Source: Chryseobacterium sp. JJR-5R
Lineage (GTDB): Bacteria > Bacteroidota > Bacteroidia > Flavobacteriales > Weeksellaceae
NCBI RefSeq assembly: GCF_034047335.1
Contig: NZ_CP139137.1
Span: 2,480,001-2,544,000 of the forward strand
Direction of reading: 5' to 3'
DNA: 64,000 nt
Made by a program: the position numbers and the translations under genes. The notes below the pieces were generated by a model, which worked only from the letters and a program-made list of their open reading frames with translations, searched no databases and had not been told where the DNA came from. Shown in pieces: positions 61,905 through 64,000 of this stretch (positions are counted from its first letter, which is position 1; every line of letters starts with the position of its first letter).

Positions 61905-62588
61905 TTAATTTGTCTGGTTTTTAAATGAATACTCCTGGTATACCGTTTTTATAAGTTCTTTATTTTCTATGTTCCTGGAATAGATCGCATGATGAAAACG
62001 GTCCAGCTTATTCAGGATACGGATCAGCTCCATTTTTTCAATGTAACTGAGGTCTCCAGTTATAATATCTGTTGCTTCCCGGATTCTTTTCATTTGCCTG
62101 TCCAGTACATCCATGCCTTTTTCCGAGATGCGTACAATCCTGTTTCTTTTATCAATCTCAGATTCTTCCTGGGTAATCCAGCCCTGTTTCAGCAGCCTGG
62201 TGATAATAAGCATGCCTACAGGCTTATCATGAATATTTTTCTTAATAAGCTCCATTTTCGTCATTTCGCCGAAAGCTTTTAGGTTAATAAGATAGATAAA
62301 GTCTTCCTGAGTTGTAAATTCAGACTCTGAAATAACAGATTTAGAATATGTTTTTGCATAACGGTTGAGATGTACAAGCAGCGTGCTGATGGTACTTTCA
62401 GCGCTTCTGCCGTTTTCTTTTCCTTCCCAGTACGGTTCATCTAAAATTGTACCACCTTTTCTGTTTTCAGTGTCACATACCCATTTTTTAAAACCGTCTA
62501 TATTATTAGGATAGGAATCACCTTCTGTATGCTTAGCCTCAAACTCTTCCAGAAGCCCGATGATCTCTTTTATATTCTGATAATCCAT
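61905..62588 (-). CDS. MarR-family regulator of the carotenoid operon
   Basis: The 227-residue protein has a winged-helix core (about 100-195: MELIKKNIHDKPVGMLIITR, then VRISEKGMDVLDRQMKRI) with an N-terminal extension of about 80 residues. MarR proteins usually repress and release DNA on ligand binding. It is the first gene of marR-crtI-crtB-crtZ-crtY with gaps of one to 27 bases, and a palindrome over its promoter suggests autoregulation. The ligand is unknown; light or redox control is possible but not shown. Confidence 0.85.
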   Translation of the reverse strand: MDYQNIKEIIGLLEEFEAKHTEGDSYPNNIDGFKKWVCDTENRKGGTILDEPYWEGKENGRSAESTISTLLVHLNRYAKTYSKSVISESEFTTQEDFIYLINLKAFGEMTKMELIKKNIHDKPVGMLIITRLLKQGWITQEESEIDKRNRIVRISEKGMDVLDRQMKRIREATDIITGDLSYIEKMELIRILNKLDRFHHAIYSRNIENKELIKTVYQEYSFKNQTN

Positions 62589-62602
62589 TAATAATTTACG
62601 TT

Positions 62603-62618
62603 AGTATACAAATATACT
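62603..62618 (-). promoter_or_regulatory. Carotenoid operon promoter with overlapping palindromic operator
   Basis: The perfect palindrome AGTATA-CAAA-TATACT includes, on the minus strand, TATATTTG, which fits the Bacteroidota -7 box TAnnTTTG. It lies 15 bases upstream of the marR start, so the leader would be very short. A MarR dimer binding here would block transcription. I did not find a convincing -33 TTTG. Confidence 0.6.
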
Positions 62619-62729
62619 TTTTATTTGGATTCCGTGTATATTAATAAACTTATTTTTAAAATTTTTAAATTTAGATTAATTAAGGCACGCATCTTGTAAG
62701 TCTATTGGTACACCAATAAAAAAAATATT

Positions 62730-63179
62730 ATGAACAACGAAAAAACTGTATCAGTACTAAACGATTTACTAAACATTACCAACGACAGAATTGAAGGATT
62801 TTCAAAAGTTGAAGACAAAGTTTGGGAAAACCATTCCGGATTAAAGAATGATTACGATCAGATGGTATCACAGTCGCAGACCATGAGGTCTGATCTTGTA
62901 AGATTGATCAGCGAAAAAGGAGGAGAAGCGGATAATACAACCAGTACAGCAGGAGCAGTACACAGAGCGTGGATCGACATTAAGAATTCTTTTACAGGAG
63001 ATAATGCAGAATCTACCCTTGAAAACGTTGTATTCGGAGAAAAGGCAGCCATTAAGGCTTATGAAGATGCTTTAGAAAGCGGGGATCTGTGTCCTGAAAG
63101 TTCTCAGGTAGTTTCGGATCATTTGCATCATTTAAGATCTTCTTATGCTAAATTCGAAAATTTAGAAAAGGTCAATTAA
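62730..63179 (+). CDS. PA2169-family (DUF2383) four-helix-bundle protein
   Basis: The 149-residue protein matches the ferritin-like DUF2383 family (VLNDLLNITNDRIEGF, WIDIKNSFTGDNAESTLEN and GEKAAIKAYEDAL). The helical bundle is the expected length. Family members are linked to stress and stationary phase and may bind metal, though the classical iron ligands are not evident here. It is divergent from the carotenoid regulator, and its upstream region holds the palindrome ATTGGTACACCAAT at about 62704-62717. Confidence 0.88.
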   Translation: MNNEKTVSVLNDLLNITNDRIEGFSKVEDKVWENHSGLKNDYDQMVSQSQTMRSDLVRLISEKGGEADNTTSTAGAVHRAWIDIKNSFTGDNAESTLENVVFGEKAAIKAYEDALESGDLCPESSQVVSDHLHHLRSSYAKFENLEKVN

Positions 63180-63207
63180 TCAATAATTATCCCCTAAGGA
63201 TAATTTT

Positions 63208-63242
63208 AAAATAAGGGAGCTCTCGGGTTTCCTTATTTTTTT
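63208..63242 (+). terminator. Terminator of the DUF2383 gene
   Basis: AAATAAGG and CCTTATTT pair around a loop of about 14 bases and lead directly into TTTTTTG on the plus strand, about 30 bases past the stop. Confidence 0.75.
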
Positions 63243-63463
63243 GTGCAGTATAAGAGTTTGTTTAAATTTAGCTGAAAGTATACTATTTCGCAGATCAAAG
63301 GCAATTACGCAAACCTGAATACTAATAGAAAAACCTGTGAGTCTGCGGGTTTATATTTCAAAATAAGATTTAAATCTGCTACACAGTATAAGGTATAATT
63401 CTTAAACAGGCTCTAAGAATTGGCAACCTTTGTTGTTTTCAAAGTCTGTAAAATTTGCCCAGA

Positions 63464-64000
63464 TTATTCGTTCCCGAATTTCTTAACACGGATCTTTTTT
63501 TCTTTTACTTTGATAACAAACGGTTCAAGGCTGACTATTTTTCCTGCTTCTATCTTTGCTTCTGAGCTGTTACGTTCCACATACGTATTGGCAGGAAGCG
63601 AGTTTTCATTGAGCTCAATTTTATAACTCCCGGATTCCAGGAAAGAAATAAATTCACCGTTGTCATCCGTTACCACACGCTGTAAAAGTTCATCCCTTTT
63701 GTAAATATTGAAGATAATGCCTCCGATCTTGGGGTCAAAATCCAGTGCTGTTTTTGCGTTGAATTCGTAATCTATTTTTCCCTGTATAGTTCCGTTCTGG
63801 TGCAGAGGGATCTGCAGGGCATAGTTGTACCTGTTCATATCAATTTCCGCTTCATTGTAATACCAGCCTTTCTGTATGATCTGTTTCAACGCATATTTTC
63901 CGTAAGGAAGCCCTTTATAATTAAGCTTCCCTTTGCTGTCTGTCCTGAATGAAATGGTATTGAGCATGACTAAGTATCCTTCTGCCGGCATATCCCCGTT
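63464..64000 (-). CDS. C-terminal part of a secreted protein with SdrB/CNA-type repeat-like domains (5' end outside window)
   Basis: The frame runs open to the right edge, so its start lies outside. The visible residues contain alternating beta-strand motifs typical of carboxypeptidase-regulatory or Cna-B folds: LPYGKYALKQIIQKGWYY, GTIQGKIDYEFN and DDNGEFISFLESGSYKIELN. It ends in a short basic tail (KEKKIRVKKFGNE). No sorting tail is apparent. Such proteins often act as surface stalks or as parts of large outer-membrane assemblies; the function is unknown. Confidence 0.65.
   Translation of the reverse strand, partial: NGDMPAEGYLVMLNTISFRTDSKGKLNYKGLPYGKYALKQIIQKGWYYNEAEIDMNRYNYALQIPLHQNGTIQGKIDYEFNAKTALDFDPKIGGIIFNIYKRDELLQRVVTDDNGEFISFLESGSYKIELNENSLPANTYVERNSSEAKIEAGKIVSLEPFVIKVKEKKIRVKKFGNE

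Overview
The window looks like a chromosomal piece of a Chryseobacterium-like member of the Flavobacteriia (Bacteroidota). Three things support this: AT-rich intergenic DNA with weak Shine-Dalgarno signals, many secreted proteins with type IX secretion (T9SS) sorting tails or GLPGLI and FISUMP domains, and a zeaxanthin-type carotenoid operon. I name the genus from protein style only; no rRNA gene is present. LEFT THIRD (1-34.4 kb, almost all on the minus strand) is an accessory surface and secretion region. Two nearly identical vgrG genes, one cut by the window edge, lie as direct repeats 16.2 kb apart. The complete copy carries a C-terminal metzincin-type protease domain and is followed 16 bp downstream by a small gene that is the best candidate for its immunity protein. 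Between the vgrG copies are a secreted M60-type metalloprotease, a thioredoxin-fold protein, a 1864-bp apparently perfect tandem duplication carrying two surface-protein genes, and a T9SS-sorted protein. To the right follow GLPGLI and delta-60 proteins, a MocR-type regulator whose PLP-binding lysine is replaced by arginine, a small HTH protein, and a 3039-residue modular adhesin with discoidin, LamG-like and calcium-binding repeats. MIDDLE (34.7-47.2 kb) begins with a membrane-anchored TPR/AraC regulator and then becomes a zone of gene decay. It holds an IS256-family transposase remnant, a frameshifted metallo-beta-lactamase-fold lactonase, a frameshifted sugar acetyltransferase, the tail end of an SDR gene, a broken IS1-family element with several stray copies of its ends, and two tandem M61-like PDZ peptidases that share a 64-bp upstream repeat. 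It ends at an intact tRNA-Ser(UGA) gene with its own terminator. RIGHT THIRD (47.4-64 kb) looks like core genome: a 56-codon DUF4236 gene, a 598-residue protein of unknown function, an SDR oxidoreductase, an AlkB-like protein lacking one iron-binding histidine, an AsmA-family protein, a Nudix hydrolase, and an XRE-type regulator. A gene-free kilobase holds two different tandem repeat arrays (about 83 bp x 2.4 and 178 bp x 3). The compact operon marR-crtI-crtB-crtZ-crtY comes next, with a palindrome over its promoter and a clear terminator. A PA2169/DUF2383 stress-type protein and the cut end of a secreted protein complete the window. The most promising material for a new system is the duplicated vgrG-protease locus with its putative immunity gene, and the tandem-duplicated surface-protein cassette lying between the vgrG copies.
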